64,000 nt of DNA from Streptomyces umbrinus (GTDB taxonomy: Bacteria > Actinomycetota > Actinomycetes > Streptomycetales > Streptomycetaceae): positions 8,370,001-8,434,000 of the forward strand of contig NZ_JAUSZI010000002.1 of the NCBI RefSeq assembly GCF_030817415.1. Direction: 5' to 3'. The notes below the pieces were generated by a model. That model worked only from the letters and a program-made list of their open reading frames with translations, did not search any database and was not told where the DNA came from. How positions within the stretch are numbered: the first letter of the stretch is position 1; every line of letters begins with the position of its first letter. Positions 46,935-54,859 of the stretch are shown here, one piece after another. The position numbers and the translations under genes were made by a program.

Positions 46935-47831
46935 CTACCGAACCGCCCTGATCGCCTCCTCGATCCCCGGAAACGCAAAAGTGAACCCCGACTCCAACAG
47001 CCGGGCAGGCACCACTCGTTGGCTCCCCAGAACCTCCTGCGCCATCTCCCCGAGCACAACCTTCAGCACAGGCGCGGGCACCGCGAAGACCGCGGGCCGG
47101 TGCAGCACACGCCCCATCGCGGCGGTGATCTCCCGGTTGGTGAGCGGCTCAGGAGCCGTCAGGTTGAAGGGTCCGGACAGCGACTCGGAGTCGATCAGAT
47201 ACCGCAGCGCGGCCACGTGGTCGTGCAGCGCGATGTAGCTCCAGTACTGCCGCCCGTTGCCCATCCGCCCGCCGAGACCCGCCTTGAAGAGCGGGAAGAG
47301 CCGCCCCCAGGCGCCGCCCTTCGCGGCCACCACCAGGCCGGTGCGCGCGAAGACGGTCCGTACGCCCGCCTCCTCCGCGGGAGCCGCCGCCTCCTCCCAT
47401 TCGACGCACAGCGAGGGCAGGAACCCGATCCCGGGAGGCGCGGTCTCGTCCACGGCCCGCTCGCCGGTGTCTCCGTAGATGCCCATCGCGCTGCCGTTCA
47501 GGAAGACCTGCGGCGGCCGGTCGAGCGAGGCGACGGCCTCCGCCAGCGTTGCCGTGCCGAGCAGCCGGCTGTCCCGGATCTTCCGCTTGTACTCGTCCGT
47601 CCAGCGGTGGTCGCCGATGCCGGCGCCCGCGAGGTTCACCACAGCGTCGCAGCCGACGAGCCCCGCCGCGTCGACGTACTGCCGTTCGGGGTCCCACTCG
47701 ACCTCGTCCTTCGCCCGGGGCGTACGGCGCACCAGCCGCACCACCTCGTGCCCGTCGGCGGTCAGCGAGCGCACCAGGGCGCTGCCGATGAGGCCGGACG
47801 CACCGGCCACGGCGATTCGGGAAGTCTCCAT
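46935..47831 (-). CDS. TIGR01777-family epimerase/SDR protein
   Basis: 298 residues. N-terminal Rossmann motif ETSRIAVAGASGLIGSALVR, then LVGCDAVVNLAGAGIGDHRW (about 61-80), typical of the TIGR01777 family. A C-terminal DUF1731 segment follows (NREITAAMGRVLHRPAVFAV, about 236-255). The activity of this family is not established; members are called nucleoside-diphosphate-sugar epimerase-like. The ATG at 47831 is nine bases after GGAGG; an ATG at 47840 directly abuts that site. It is divergent from the acetyltransferase, 94 bp apart. Confidence 0.9.
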   Translation of the reverse strand: METSRIAVAGASGLIGSALVRSLTADGHEVVRLVRRTPRAKDEVEWDPERQYVDAAGLVGCDAVVNLAGAGIGDHRWTDEYKRKIRDSRLLGTATLAEAVASLDRPPQVFLNGSAMGIYGDTGERAVDETAPPGIGFLPSLCVEWEEAAAPAEEAGVRTVFARTGLVVAAKGGAWGRLFPLFKAGLGGRMGNGRQYWSYIALHDHVAALRYLIDSESLSGPFNLTAPEPLTNREITAAMGRVLHRPAVFAVPAPVLKVVLGEMAQEVLGSQRVVPARLLESGFTFAFPGIEEAIRAVR

Positions 47832-47925
47832 GGCCCCCATCCTCCGCCAACCACCCTGGGAGGAGCACGCCGAGGGTGTCCGGCATACCGGACGGCGTCG
47901 CGGGCGCCGGTCGTAAAGTGACGTC

Positions 47926-48414
47926 ATGCCCGAGCCGTCCATACGCACCGCCCGGCCCGATGACGAAGAGGTGCTGGGCCGTCTCGACCGCGCGATCTGG
48001 TCCTATCTGCACGCCGTCAGACCCCAGGAACAGCCGCCGTACGATCCCTTCTTCAACGAGCGCTTCGGCCCCCGCGACCACCTGGTGGCGGAGCTGGACG
48101 GGCGCGTCATCGGCTATGTACGGCTCGGCTTCCCCACCCCGCTCGTCTCGAACGCGCACGTACGGCAGATCCAGGGCCTCGCCGTCGCCGAAGAGGCACG
48201 CGGTCACGGCGTGGGCCGGGCCCTGCTCCGCGCGGTCGTCACCGAGGCCCGCCGCCAGGGCGCCCTGCGGATCACTCTGCGCGTCCTCAGCCACAACACC
48301 CCCGCCCGCAAGCTGTACGAGTCGGAGGGCTTCGTGATCGAGGGGATCCAGCCGGGGGAGTTCTACCTCGACGGGGAGTACGTGGACGACGTACTCATGG
48401 GGCGCGGCCTCTGA
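47926..48414 (+). CDS. GNAT-family N-acetyltransferase
   Basis: 162 residues. The acetyl-CoA binding motif A is VRQIQGLAVAEEARGHGVGR (about 79-98, R-G-x-G-x-G/A form), followed by ALRITLRVLSHNTPARKLYE (about 112-131) and ESEGFVIEG, the end of the GNAT core. The N-terminus begins SIRTARPDDEEVLGRL. The acceptor is unknown; members acetylate amino groups of proteins or small molecules. No strong ribosome site precedes the ATG at 47926, which may be leaderless. It is divergent from the TIGR01777 gene and convergent with the TetR gene. Confidence 0.9.
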   Translation: MPEPSIRTARPDDEEVLGRLDRAIWSYLHAVRPQEQPPYDPFFNERFGPRDHLVAELDGRVIGYVRLGFPTPLVSNAHVRQIQGLAVAEEARGHGVGRALLRAVVTEARRQGALRITLRVLSHNTPARKLYESEGFVIEGIQPGEFYLDGEYVDDVLMGRGL

Positions 48415-48472
48415 GCCCGACCGGACCGCGGTCCGAGTGATCCTGTGATCCTCGGCCCGGCCCGTCCGCGGA

Positions 48473-49129
48473 TCAGCCCTTCCGCGGCTCCGCCAGCAAC
48501 CGCATCCCACCCGTCAGTTCCCGCAGACAGCGCACCGCCAGCTCCGCGGGTGAGCCCGGGCCCTCGACGTCCGCGTCCGGCTCGGCCCAGGTCTCCAGCG
48601 CGACCCGGATCGCGTCCGTGGCGGCCGCGGCGGTGAGGCGGAACTCCAGCGGGTCGGCGTCGCCCGCCAGCCGTGCCACCAGGGGGATGAGCTTGTCCTC
48701 GGACTCCTGGTTCACGCGGTACCAGACCGCGCGCAGCGCCGGGTCCTCGGCGGACGCCCGCAGCAGGCCCCGGGTCCAGCGCAGCCCCTCCGCCTTGGCC
48801 TCGTGGGGGACGGTCAGCGACGCGGTGACGGCCGACTCCAGCGCCCGGGGGAGCTCGGTGCCCGGCTCGACCGCCGCCAGCCGCTCACGCCAGTGGTCGC
48901 CGCCGATCGCGAGGAGGGGGCCGACGGCGTCCTGTTTGTTGCGAAAGTAGCGGTAGAAGGTCCGCAGCGCGACACCGGCGCGTACGGCGATCTCCTCGGC
49001 CGTGGTGCCGTCGGGGCCGCGCTCGGTGAAGAGCTCGGCGGCGGCGCGGGCGATGTCGAACTGGGTTGCCGCCTTGCGGCGCTCGGTCAGCGACGGGGTC
49101 CTGGTCGCTGCGGACGACTTGGTGCTCAC
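48473..49129 (-). CDS. TetR-family transcriptional regulator
   Basis: 218 residues: basic Ser/Thr-rich N-terminus, then the TetR helix-turn-helix (ATQFDIARAAAELFTERGPD and TTAEEIAVRAGVALRTFYRY, about 20-62), and a C-terminal ligand domain ending near LLAEPRKG. The start is the GTG at 49129. A 15-bp inverted repeat (49178-49192) sits about 50 bp upstream and is probably its autoregulatory site. The ligand is unknown. It is convergent with the GNAT gene and downstream of the MarP-like protease on the same strand. Confidence 0.9.
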   Translation of the reverse strand: MSTKSSAATRTPSLTERRKAATQFDIARAAAELFTERGPDGTTAEEIAVRAGVALRTFYRYFRNKQDAVGPLLAIGGDHWRERLAAVEPGTELPRALESAVTASLTVPHEAKAEGLRWTRGLLRASAEDPALRAVWYRVNQESEDKLIPLVARLAGDADPLEFRLTAAAATDAIRVALETWAEPDADVEGPGSPAELAVRCLRELTGGMRLLAEPRKG

Positions 49130-49177
49130 GCGGGGAAGCGTACGCCCGGAGGCAGGTGGGGGCATGTTTCGCCTGGC

Positions 49178-49192
49178 TGGCAAAACGTGCCA
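49178..49192. promoter_or_regulatory. Candidate TetR autoregulatory operator
   Basis: TGGCAAAACGTGCCA has 5-bp inverted arms (TGGCA/TGCCA) and is flanked by two direct CTGGCTGG motifs (49173-49180 and 49194-49201). It lies 49-63 bp before the TetR start codon. Confidence 0.5.
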
Positions 49193-49287
49193 ACTGGCTG
49201 GTCGTCCACCTGCGCCCGACATCGTGCCGTGCCGCCCGACGCCGCGCCGGGCCCGCCCGCCCCGGGCCGTGTCGGGCCGCCCGGGGC

Positions 49288-50472
49288 TCAGGAGGTGACG
49301 AGGTCGCCCGTGTCCACCGCGGCTTTGGCCTTCGCCGCGCGCTGCGCGTCGGCCGCGACCTCGTCGGCGGTCAGCACGTAACCCGTCTCGTTGTCGCTCG
49401 TGGAGCGGGCGAAGACGACGCCGTAGACCTTGCCGGTGGTGGTCAGCAGGGGGCCGCCGGAGTTGCCGGGGCGGACCGTGGAGCGGATCGAGTAGATCTC
49501 GCGGGTCACCGGGTCGGAGCCGTAGATGTTCTGGCCCCTGGCGTTGATCTTGTTGGCGACGGTGGCCGCCTGGAGATCGAGGCCGCCGTCCTGCGGGTAG
49601 CCCGCGACGACGGCCGCGTCGCCTCGGGTCGCGCTGTCGTCGAAGGGCAGCACGGGTGCCTTCAGGCCCGGGACGTCGAGCACGGCCACGTCCTTCTCCG
49701 GGTCGAAGAGGACGACCCTCGCCTCGTACGCCTTGCCCGTGCCGCCCACGCGGACGGTCGGCTCGTCGATGCCCGCCACCACGTGCGCGTTGGTCATCAC
49801 GTGCTCCGGCGCGTACACGAAACCGCTGCCCTCGCGGCCCTGGGTGCCGACCGCGCCCTCGACCTTCACGGTGGAGCGCTGGGCGGCCCGGGTGGCGGCC
49901 GCGGTGACGCTGTCCCCCGAGGGCTTGGCGACGCTGGCCGCCGGCTCGTTCTCGAAGGGGTTGAAGACCTGCGGGAAGCCCGCCTCCGTGAGCGCCGAGG
50001 TGGCCCGGGAGAACCAGGCCGGGGTGGCGTCCGGCATCGAGTCCTGCACCGCGCCGAGCAGCGCGGAGTTACGGATCGACGAGGTGACCACGGGCGAGGC
50101 GGACGCGCCGAGGACGCTCGCGGCGACCCACGCCACCAGCATCACGGCGACCGCGTTGGCCGCCGCGCCGCCCACGCCGTCGACCGTGCGCAAGGGGCCC
50201 CGGTCCAGTTCGCGCCGGAGCTTCACCCCCAGCCGGCCCGCCAGCTCGTGGCCCGCGGCGGCGGGCAGCAGCACTGTGAGCACCGCCGTGACCGTCGCCG
50301 TAGTGGTCCCCGGTTCCACCAGGTCCATCATCCAGGGCAGCACCCATACGCCGATCACGGCACCGCCCACGAAGCCGGCCAGGGACACACAGCCCGCGAC
50401 GAGCCCGCGCCGGTAGCCGGACGCCGCATAACCGAGGATCACCAGCAGCAGCAGGATGTCGAGCAGGTCCAC
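49288..50472 (-). CDS. MarP-like membrane-anchored serine protease (CvpA + trypsin domain)
   Basis: 394 residues. The N-terminal CvpA domain has four membrane helices (LLDILLLLVILGYAASGYRR to about residue 130). A linker is followed by a chymotrypsin-like protease domain with the triad visible: His in HVMTNAHVVAG (about 221-231), Asp in DPEKDVAVLDV (about 258-268) and Ser in STVRPGNSGGPLL (about 334-346). Mycobacterial MarP of this architecture protects against acid and cell-wall stress. Here an envelope-stress role is inferred. The start is the GTG at 50472 with GGGAG upstream. It is divergent from the amidase. Confidence 0.92.
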   Translation of the reverse strand: MDLLDILLLLVILGYAASGYRRGLVAGCVSLAGFVGGAVIGVWVLPWMMDLVEPGTTTATVTAVLTVLLPAAAGHELAGRLGVKLRRELDRGPLRTVDGVGGAAANAVAVMLVAWVAASVLGASASPVVTSSIRNSALLGAVQDSMPDATPAWFSRATSALTEAGFPQVFNPFENEPAASVAKPSGDSVTAAATRAAQRSTVKVEGAVGTQGREGSGFVYAPEHVMTNAHVVAGIDEPTVRVGGTGKAYEARVVLFDPEKDVAVLDVPGLKAPVLPFDDSATRGDAAVVAGYPQDGGLDLQAATVANKINARGQNIYGSDPVTREIYSIRSTVRPGNSGGPLLTTTGKVYGVVFARSTSDNETGYVLTADEVAADAQRAAKAKAAVDTGDLVTS

Positions 50473-50661
50473 GGAGCTCCCTTTCTCTTGGGTCTCCTAG
50501 TACGTGCCGGGAGGGCCCAGTGATCAGGTACGCGCACGTGGAAACCGGCCATCCGGCACGCGTGCGTGGACCTGTAGAAACGTCTCGGACCGGGACGTTG
50601 GTTCCACCGGGTGGCACAGCACACATCGCGGACGGCCCGACTGTCCCGGAGAGTGGATCCC

Positions 50662-51627
50662 ATGTGCGCCCACAGAACCCCTCCGCCACACCGCGCCCGT
50701 GGCGCGCTGCTGGTGGTTCGGGCACGGTGGCGAAGGGCGCTCCGGCGGACCGGACCCGAAGCCGACGCCGACACCGGGCCGCGTCCGTCCACCGACACCG
50801 GGCCGCGTCCGTCCACCGACACCGGGCCGCGTCCGTCGGCGGACACCGGGCCCCGTCCGTCGGCCCTGGCCCGCATACCCCGCCCCGCGCGCATCGCCCT
50901 CGCCTGTGTCCCCGGCCTGGCCGCCGTCACCGGTCTCGTGCTGTGTGCCGTGGGGGTCGACCGCACGCCGGGTGAGGCCAGACGTCCCGTCGCGGCGCGG
51001 GCCGCCGTGGGACACCAGGCCGCCCGGCCCCCCATCGTGCCGAGGGAACGCTGGCTGGCCGACGCCGCCTACACCCGGCCGCCGACCCGGTACGCCGGTC
51101 GTGTGACCGCCGTGTTCGTGCACCACACCGACTCGCCGAACGACTACGACTGCACGGACGCTCCCAAGATCATCCGCTATCTGTACGCGGGACAGGCCGG
51201 GGTCCGGCACTGGGACGACATCGGCTACAACTTCCTCGTCGACCGCTGCGGCACGATCTACGAGGGCCGGGCGGGCGGCATCGACCGCGCCGTCGTCGGC
51301 GCGCACACCCAGGGCTTCAACGTGGGCACGGCGGGCATCGCCGCGATAGGGACCTTCACCGCGGGCGTGCCGGTCCCGAAGGCCATGACCGACGCCATAG
51401 CGGCCGTCGCCGCCTGGAAACTCGGCCTCGTGGGCATCGACCCGCGAGCTCCGGTGCGGCTCGTCTCCACCAACAGCCTGAGTAAGTACCCGGCCGGCAC
51501 CCGCGGGACCTTCACCGCCGTCTCCGGCCACACCGACGGCTACTGGACCGCCTGTCCGGGCGCCGCCCTGATGGCCAGGCTGCCCGAGATCAGGGAACAC
51601 GCGGCCCACCTCCAGGGCAGGCGCTAG
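50662..51627 (+). CDS. N-acetylmuramoyl-L-alanine amidase/PGRP-type cell-wall hydrolase
   Basis: 321 residues. A basic N-terminal part with four DTGPRPS(T/A) repeats (about 37-68) precedes one membrane helix (ARIALACVPGLAAVTGLVLC), so type II topology or a long signal anchor. The catalytic amidase_2/PGRP domain (about 140-320) shows zinc ligands in VFVHHTDSPNDYDC, VGAHTQGFNVG and GHTDGYWTACPG, with a Tyr near GYNFLVDRCGTIYEGR. It cleaves the bond between muramic acid and the peptide stem. The ATG at 50662 follows GGAGAG. Divergent from the MarP-like protease, a second envelope gene. Confidence 0.9.
   Translation: MCAHRTPPPHRARGALLVVRARWRRALRRTGPEADADTGPRPSTDTGPRPSTDTGPRPSADTGPRPSALARIPRPARIALACVPGLAAVTGLVLCAVGVDRTPGEARRPVAARAAVGHQAARPPIVPRERWLADAAYTRPPTRYAGRVTAVFVHHTDSPNDYDCTDAPKIIRYLYAGQAGVRHWDDIGYNFLVDRCGTIYEGRAGGIDRAVVGAHTQGFNVGTAGIAAIGTFTAGVPVPKAMTDAIAAVAAWKLGLVGIDPRAPVRLVSTNSLSKYPAGTRGTFTAVSGHTDGYWTACPGAALMARLPEIREHAAHLQGRR
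50770..50865. repeat. Four tandem 24-bp repeats in the amidase gene
   Basis: Four consecutive copies of a 24-bp unit starting GACACCGGGCCGCGTCCGTC (50770, 50794, 50818, 50842). The first two are identical and the last two differ at two to four positions. They encode DTGPRPST-type units before the membrane helix. Confidence 0.9.
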
Positions 51628-51782
51628 GGGCCTGGGCCCCGTCGTCCGCCTCCCGCCCGCCCGTAGCGCTCCTCGCCCCGCGACTCCCCGTAGCGCCTCA
51701 CAGGTACGCCACAGGCGGCTCATGGATCACCCCGAGCCACGCCTTCTAGCGTCGAGGCACGCACTGACCGGAGGTGGGGATC

Positions 51783-52046
51783 ATGAGCAGTCGCAAGGAG
51801 CAGCAGACCTGGGGGACTTCGCTGTGGGGACGGGCCGCACGCAGCCCGTGGACCGTGGCCTGTGTGGTGGCCGCCGTGGTGGTGGGGCCGTCCGCCGCCA
51901 CCGCGTCCGCACTGGACCGGGCGAACGCGGCGCCGCCGATCGGCGCACGCAAGGACGGCTCGCCCACGGCAGCCGCCTGGCCCGCCGCCGTGGTCGCCCC
52001 CGCGCACCAGATCCGTACGGCAGGCCCGCGCGGCTCCTCCTGGTGA
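51783..52046 (+). CDS. Small secreted or membrane protein, function unknown
   Basis: 87 residues with one hydrophobic stretch after Trp-rich start (MSSRKEQQTWGTSLWGRAAR, then SPWTVACVVAAVVVGPSAAT), probably a signal peptide or anchor, and an Ala/Pro-rich tail. GGAGG lies 8-12 bases before the ATG at 51783, and third positions are GC-rich. No family recognised. It lies between the amidase gene (155 bp upstream, same strand) and the convergent DUF4240 gene. Confidence 0.62.
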   Translation: MSSRKEQQTWGTSLWGRAARSPWTVACVVAAVVVGPSAATASALDRANAAPPIGARKDGSPTAAAWPAAVVAPAHQIRTAGPRGSSW

Positions 52047-52091
52047 GAGGGGTTCTCCTGGTGAAGAGGGTTCTCCCGGTGGGACGGCCCG

Positions 52092-52610
52092 TCAGTCCGC
52101 GAACCGGTCCCACAGCTGCGGGAAACGCTCCGCCAGCAGTGCCTGGTTCTCCAGGTCCAGCGCGGTGCCCAGCGGCTCGGGCGGTGCGGCCGGAATACCG
52201 AGGTCGGGGGCGACCGTGCCGGTGAGCTGCTCGTACGCCTCGTCCGCCGCGTAGCCCAGCTCCTCACCGTCCCCGTCGACCTCGTCGTCGAAGTCCGTGA
52301 GGAGCTCGGCGAGCTTGTCGGGATCGTGCACGGCGGCCTCGTACACCTCGCGGCCCTGGCCGATCAGCCAGCAGCGGAAGAAGTCGAAGGCGTCGTCGCT
52401 GGCACCGTCGAGCAGGATCCAGGCCGCGCCCCACAGGTCCCACATGTACGCACGGTTGTAGCGGGCCTCGAAATGACGGGCGAAGTCCAGGACCATCTCG
52501 GGGTCCAACTGGACGAGCCGCTCCACGAGCAGGTCGGCCTGCTCCTCGGGGTCGCCCTCGGCGGCCTCGCGGGTCGCGTCCACCAGCTCCCAGAACTCCG
52601 TCTCGTCCAT
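52092..52610 (-). CDS. DUF4240-domain protein
   Basis: 172 residues, very acidic, no membrane segment. The N-terminus MDETEFWELVDATREAAEGD and the motif YMWDLWGAAWILLDGASDDA (about 54-73) followed by FFRCWLIGQGREVYEAAVHD are the DUF4240 signature (helical domain, often with a WxL-like core). Function of this family is unknown; members are often linked to polymorphic-toxin immunity or cell regulation, but no toxin gene is adjacent. The ATG at 52610 gives the compact domain. Divergent from the SDR gene. Confidence 0.88.
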   Translation of the reverse strand: MDETEFWELVDATREAAEGDPEEQADLLVERLVQLDPEMVLDFARHFEARYNRAYMWDLWGAAWILLDGASDDAFDFFRCWLIGQGREVYEAAVHDPDKLAELLTDFDDEVDGDGEELGYAADEAYEQLTGTVAPDLGIPAAPPEPLGTALDLENQALLAERFPQLWDRFAD

Positions 52611-52732
52611 CACGGGACAAGCATCGGGCCTCGACCCGGCCCGCGCACCCGGGGACAGGCAGATCGTTATGCGCGCACATGCCCACGGAAAGTCCGACAG
52701 CAGATGTCGGCATTCGGCGCGATGCTCGGACC

Positions 52733-53704
52733 ATGGAGACGACAGCACAGACCACAGCGCAGCAGTCCGCCCCACAACTGAAGGGAAAGGTCGCCCTGGT
52801 CGGGGGCGCCACACGCGGCGCCGGACGGGCCATGGCGGTGGAACTGGGCCGCGCCGGAGCCACGGTGTACGTGACGGGACGTACGACCCGCGAGCACGTC
52901 AGCGAGGTCGGCCGGACCACCGAGACCATCGAGGGGACGGCCGAACTGGTCGACGAGGCCGCGGGCGCCACCGGCCGGGGCATCGCCGTCCCGACGGACC
53001 ACCTTGAGCCCGCACAGGTACGCGCCCTCGTCGACCGCATCGACCGCGAACAGGGGCGCCTCGACATCCTCGTCAACGACATGTGGGGCGGCGACGTCCT
53101 CCTCGACTGGTCGGCGGAGAAGCAGCCCGACATGTGGGACATGGACCTCGACAAGGGGCTGCGGATCATGCGCCTCGGCATCGAGTCGCACATCATCACC
53201 AGCCACGCAGCCCTGCCGCTCCTCGTCCGCAACCCCGGCGGGCTGCTCGTCGAGGTCACCGACGGCACGGAGGAGTACAACCGCCGCTACCGCAAACCGT
53301 TCTTCTACGACCTCGCCAAGACGACCCCCATCCGCATGGCCCACGACCTCGGCGAGGAGCTCAAGGAGCACGGCTGCACCGCTGTCTGCCTCACCCCGGG
53401 CTGGCTGCGCTCGGAGACGATGCTCGACACCGCCTTCAAGGTCACCGAGGAGAACTGGCGGGACGCCTGCGCGCACGTCCCGCACTTCGCGATCTCCGAG
53501 ACGCCCACCTACGTCGGACGGGCCCTGGTCGCGCTCGCCGCCGACCCCGACGTGGCCCGCTGGAACGGACAGTCGCTCTCCAGCGGCGGCCTCGCCCAGG
53601 AGTACGGCTTCACGGACGTCGACGGCTCGGCGCCCGACGCGTGGCGCTACATGATCGAGGTGGAGTCACAGGGCAAGCCGGCGGATGTGACGGGCTACCG
53701 GTAG
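52733..53704 (+). CDS. Short-chain dehydrogenase/reductase
   Basis: 323 residues. NAD(P)-binding motif KVALVGGATRGAGRAMAVEL (about 18-37, GGATRGAG form) and the DILVNDMWGGDVLL segment (about 111-124). The catalytic Tyr is expected near YNRRYRKPFFYDLAK, where FFYDLAK provides Tyr-x-x-x-Lys (about 198-204). The protein is longer than a classical SDR. The substrate is unknown. The ATG at 52733 is chosen but has no strong ribosome site; an ATG at 52679 would add 18 residues. It is divergent from the DUF4240 gene and convergent with the WYL regulator. Confidence 0.88.
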   Translation: METTAQTTAQQSAPQLKGKVALVGGATRGAGRAMAVELGRAGATVYVTGRTTREHVSEVGRTTETIEGTAELVDEAAGATGRGIAVPTDHLEPAQVRALVDRIDREQGRLDILVNDMWGGDVLLDWSAEKQPDMWDMDLDKGLRIMRLGIESHIITSHAALPLLVRNPGGLLVEVTDGTEEYNRRYRKPFFYDLAKTTPIRMAHDLGEELKEHGCTAVCLTPGWLRSETMLDTAFKVTEENWRDACAHVPHFAISETPTYVGRALVALAADPDVARWNGQSLSSGGLAQEYGFTDVDGSAPDAWRYMIEVESQGKPADVTGYR

Positions 53705-53721
53705 CCCGCGGCGCCGAGTCC

Positions 53722-54702
53722 TCACCCCTGCGTGCCGTAGTACGCCGCCGTCCTGGCCGCCGCCTCGGCGAAGCGTTCACGGAGTTCGGACGGCTCCAGG
53801 ACCTCCACCTCGGGGCCGAGGGAGAGGAACTGGGTGAACGCGACGTCGTACGACTCGACCGGCAACGTGACCGTCACCCGGCCCGCGTCGTCGGGCGGGC
53901 CGGCCACGGCCAGGGCCTCCTGCGCGGAGAGCGGATCGACGGTGTGCTTCAGCCGCCGCGCGCCCGCCCCGGTGAGCCGCACCACGACCGTCGCCCGCAG
54001 GAGCGAGCGCGCGAACTGGGCCGCCCGCTCCGCCCAGAAGCCCGGCAGGTCGAACCCCTCGTCGCGGCTGAAGCGCTCGTCGCCGGACTCGACCGACGTG
54101 AACCGGTCGATGCGGTAGACACGGAAGGACCCGGGATCGGGGACGCGGGCGCAGACGTACCAGACGCCCGCCTTGAGAATGAGCCCGTACGGCTCCAACT
54201 CGCGCTCCACGCCGGTCTCCTGGCGCCGGTAGCGGGCGGTGATCCGACGGTCGTCCCACACCGCCTCCGCGACCTCGGGCAGCAGCTCGGGCGTCTTGGG
54301 CTCGGCGAACCAGGCGGGGGCGTCCAGGTGGAAACGCTGGGACGCGGTGCGGGAGGCGTCCTTGAGGGAGGGGAGGAGGGCCGCGGACACCTTGAGCCGG
54401 GCGGCGGAGGCGGCGTCCTCCAGGCCCATCTCCCGGAGCGCGCCTGGCACGCCCGAGAGGAACAGGGCCTCGGCCTCGCTCCTGGCGAGCCCGGTCAGCC
54501 GGGTCCGGTACCCGCCGATCAGCCGGTACCCGCCGGCCCGGCCGCGGTCCGCGTACACCGGGACGCCGGCCTCCGACAGGGCCTGCGCGTCCCGGGTGAT
54601 CGTCCGCTCCGACACCTCCAGCTCCCGAGCGAGCTCGGCGGCGGTCATGGAGGGCCTGGCCTGAAGAAGCAGCACCATCTTGATGAGGCGAGCAGCACGC
54701 AT
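53722..54702 (-). CDS. WYL-domain transcriptional regulator
   Basis: 326 residues. An N-terminal HTH_11-type winged helix (MRAARLIKMVLLLQARPSMT and AELARELEVSERTITRDAQA, about 1-50), then a WYL domain in about 140-215 (ERELEPYGLILKAGVWYVCA with Tyr and Trp-Tyr, then FRVYRIDRFTSVE). A C-terminal WCX-like part ends near RTAAYYGTQG. WYL proteins bind nucleic acids or nucleotides and often regulate DNA-damage or defence genes. Convergent with the SDR gene by 17 bp and no obvious target next to it. The ATG at 54702 is chosen; the longer frame runs into the repeat. Confidence 0.9.
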   Translation of the reverse strand: MRAARLIKMVLLLQARPSMTAAELARELEVSERTITRDAQALSEAGVPVYADRGRAGGYRLIGGYRTRLTGLARSEAEALFLSGVPGALREMGLEDAASAARLKVSAALLPSLKDASRTASQRFHLDAPAWFAEPKTPELLPEVAEAVWDDRRITARYRRQETGVERELEPYGLILKAGVWYVCARVPDPGSFRVYRIDRFTSVESGDERFSRDEGFDLPGFWAERAAQFARSLLRATVVVRLTGAGARRLKHTVDPLSAQEALAVAGPPDDAGRVTVTLPVESYDVAFTQFLSLGPEVEVLEPSELRERFAEAAARTAAYYGTQG

Positions 54703-54749
54703 ACGTTCATGATGCCGGGTGGGCGGGTGCGGGTTGTCCTGGGCTGGTG

Positions 54750-54822
54750 GCGCAGTTCCCCGCGCCCCTGGAAGCGGGGCTGCGCCCCTGCTTTTGTCCT
54801 TTAGGGGCGCGGGGAACTGCGC
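54750..54822. repeat. Complete GCGCAGTTCCCC inverted-repeat pair before aceE
   Basis: GCGCAGTTCCCCGCGCCCCT at 54750-54769 and its exact reverse complement at 54803-54822 enclose 33 bases that include a second GGGCTGCGCCCC hairpin. It lies 37 bp after the aceE stop and should act as terminator for aceE. Confidence 0.85.
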
Positions 54823-54859
54823 GAACAACCCCCACCGGCCCGCAGCCGGCGTACTACAA

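Noticed and set aside
50770..50865. CRISPR or VNTR element outside a gene
   Set aside because: The four 24-bp units lie without spacers inside the amidase frame and encode DTGPRPS repeats.
51720..52267. Minus-strand frames opposite the 87-aa gene
   Set aside because: They lack ribosome sites and have Arg/Pro/Thr shadow composition, while the plus-strand frame has GGAGG, a membrane segment and suitable codon use.
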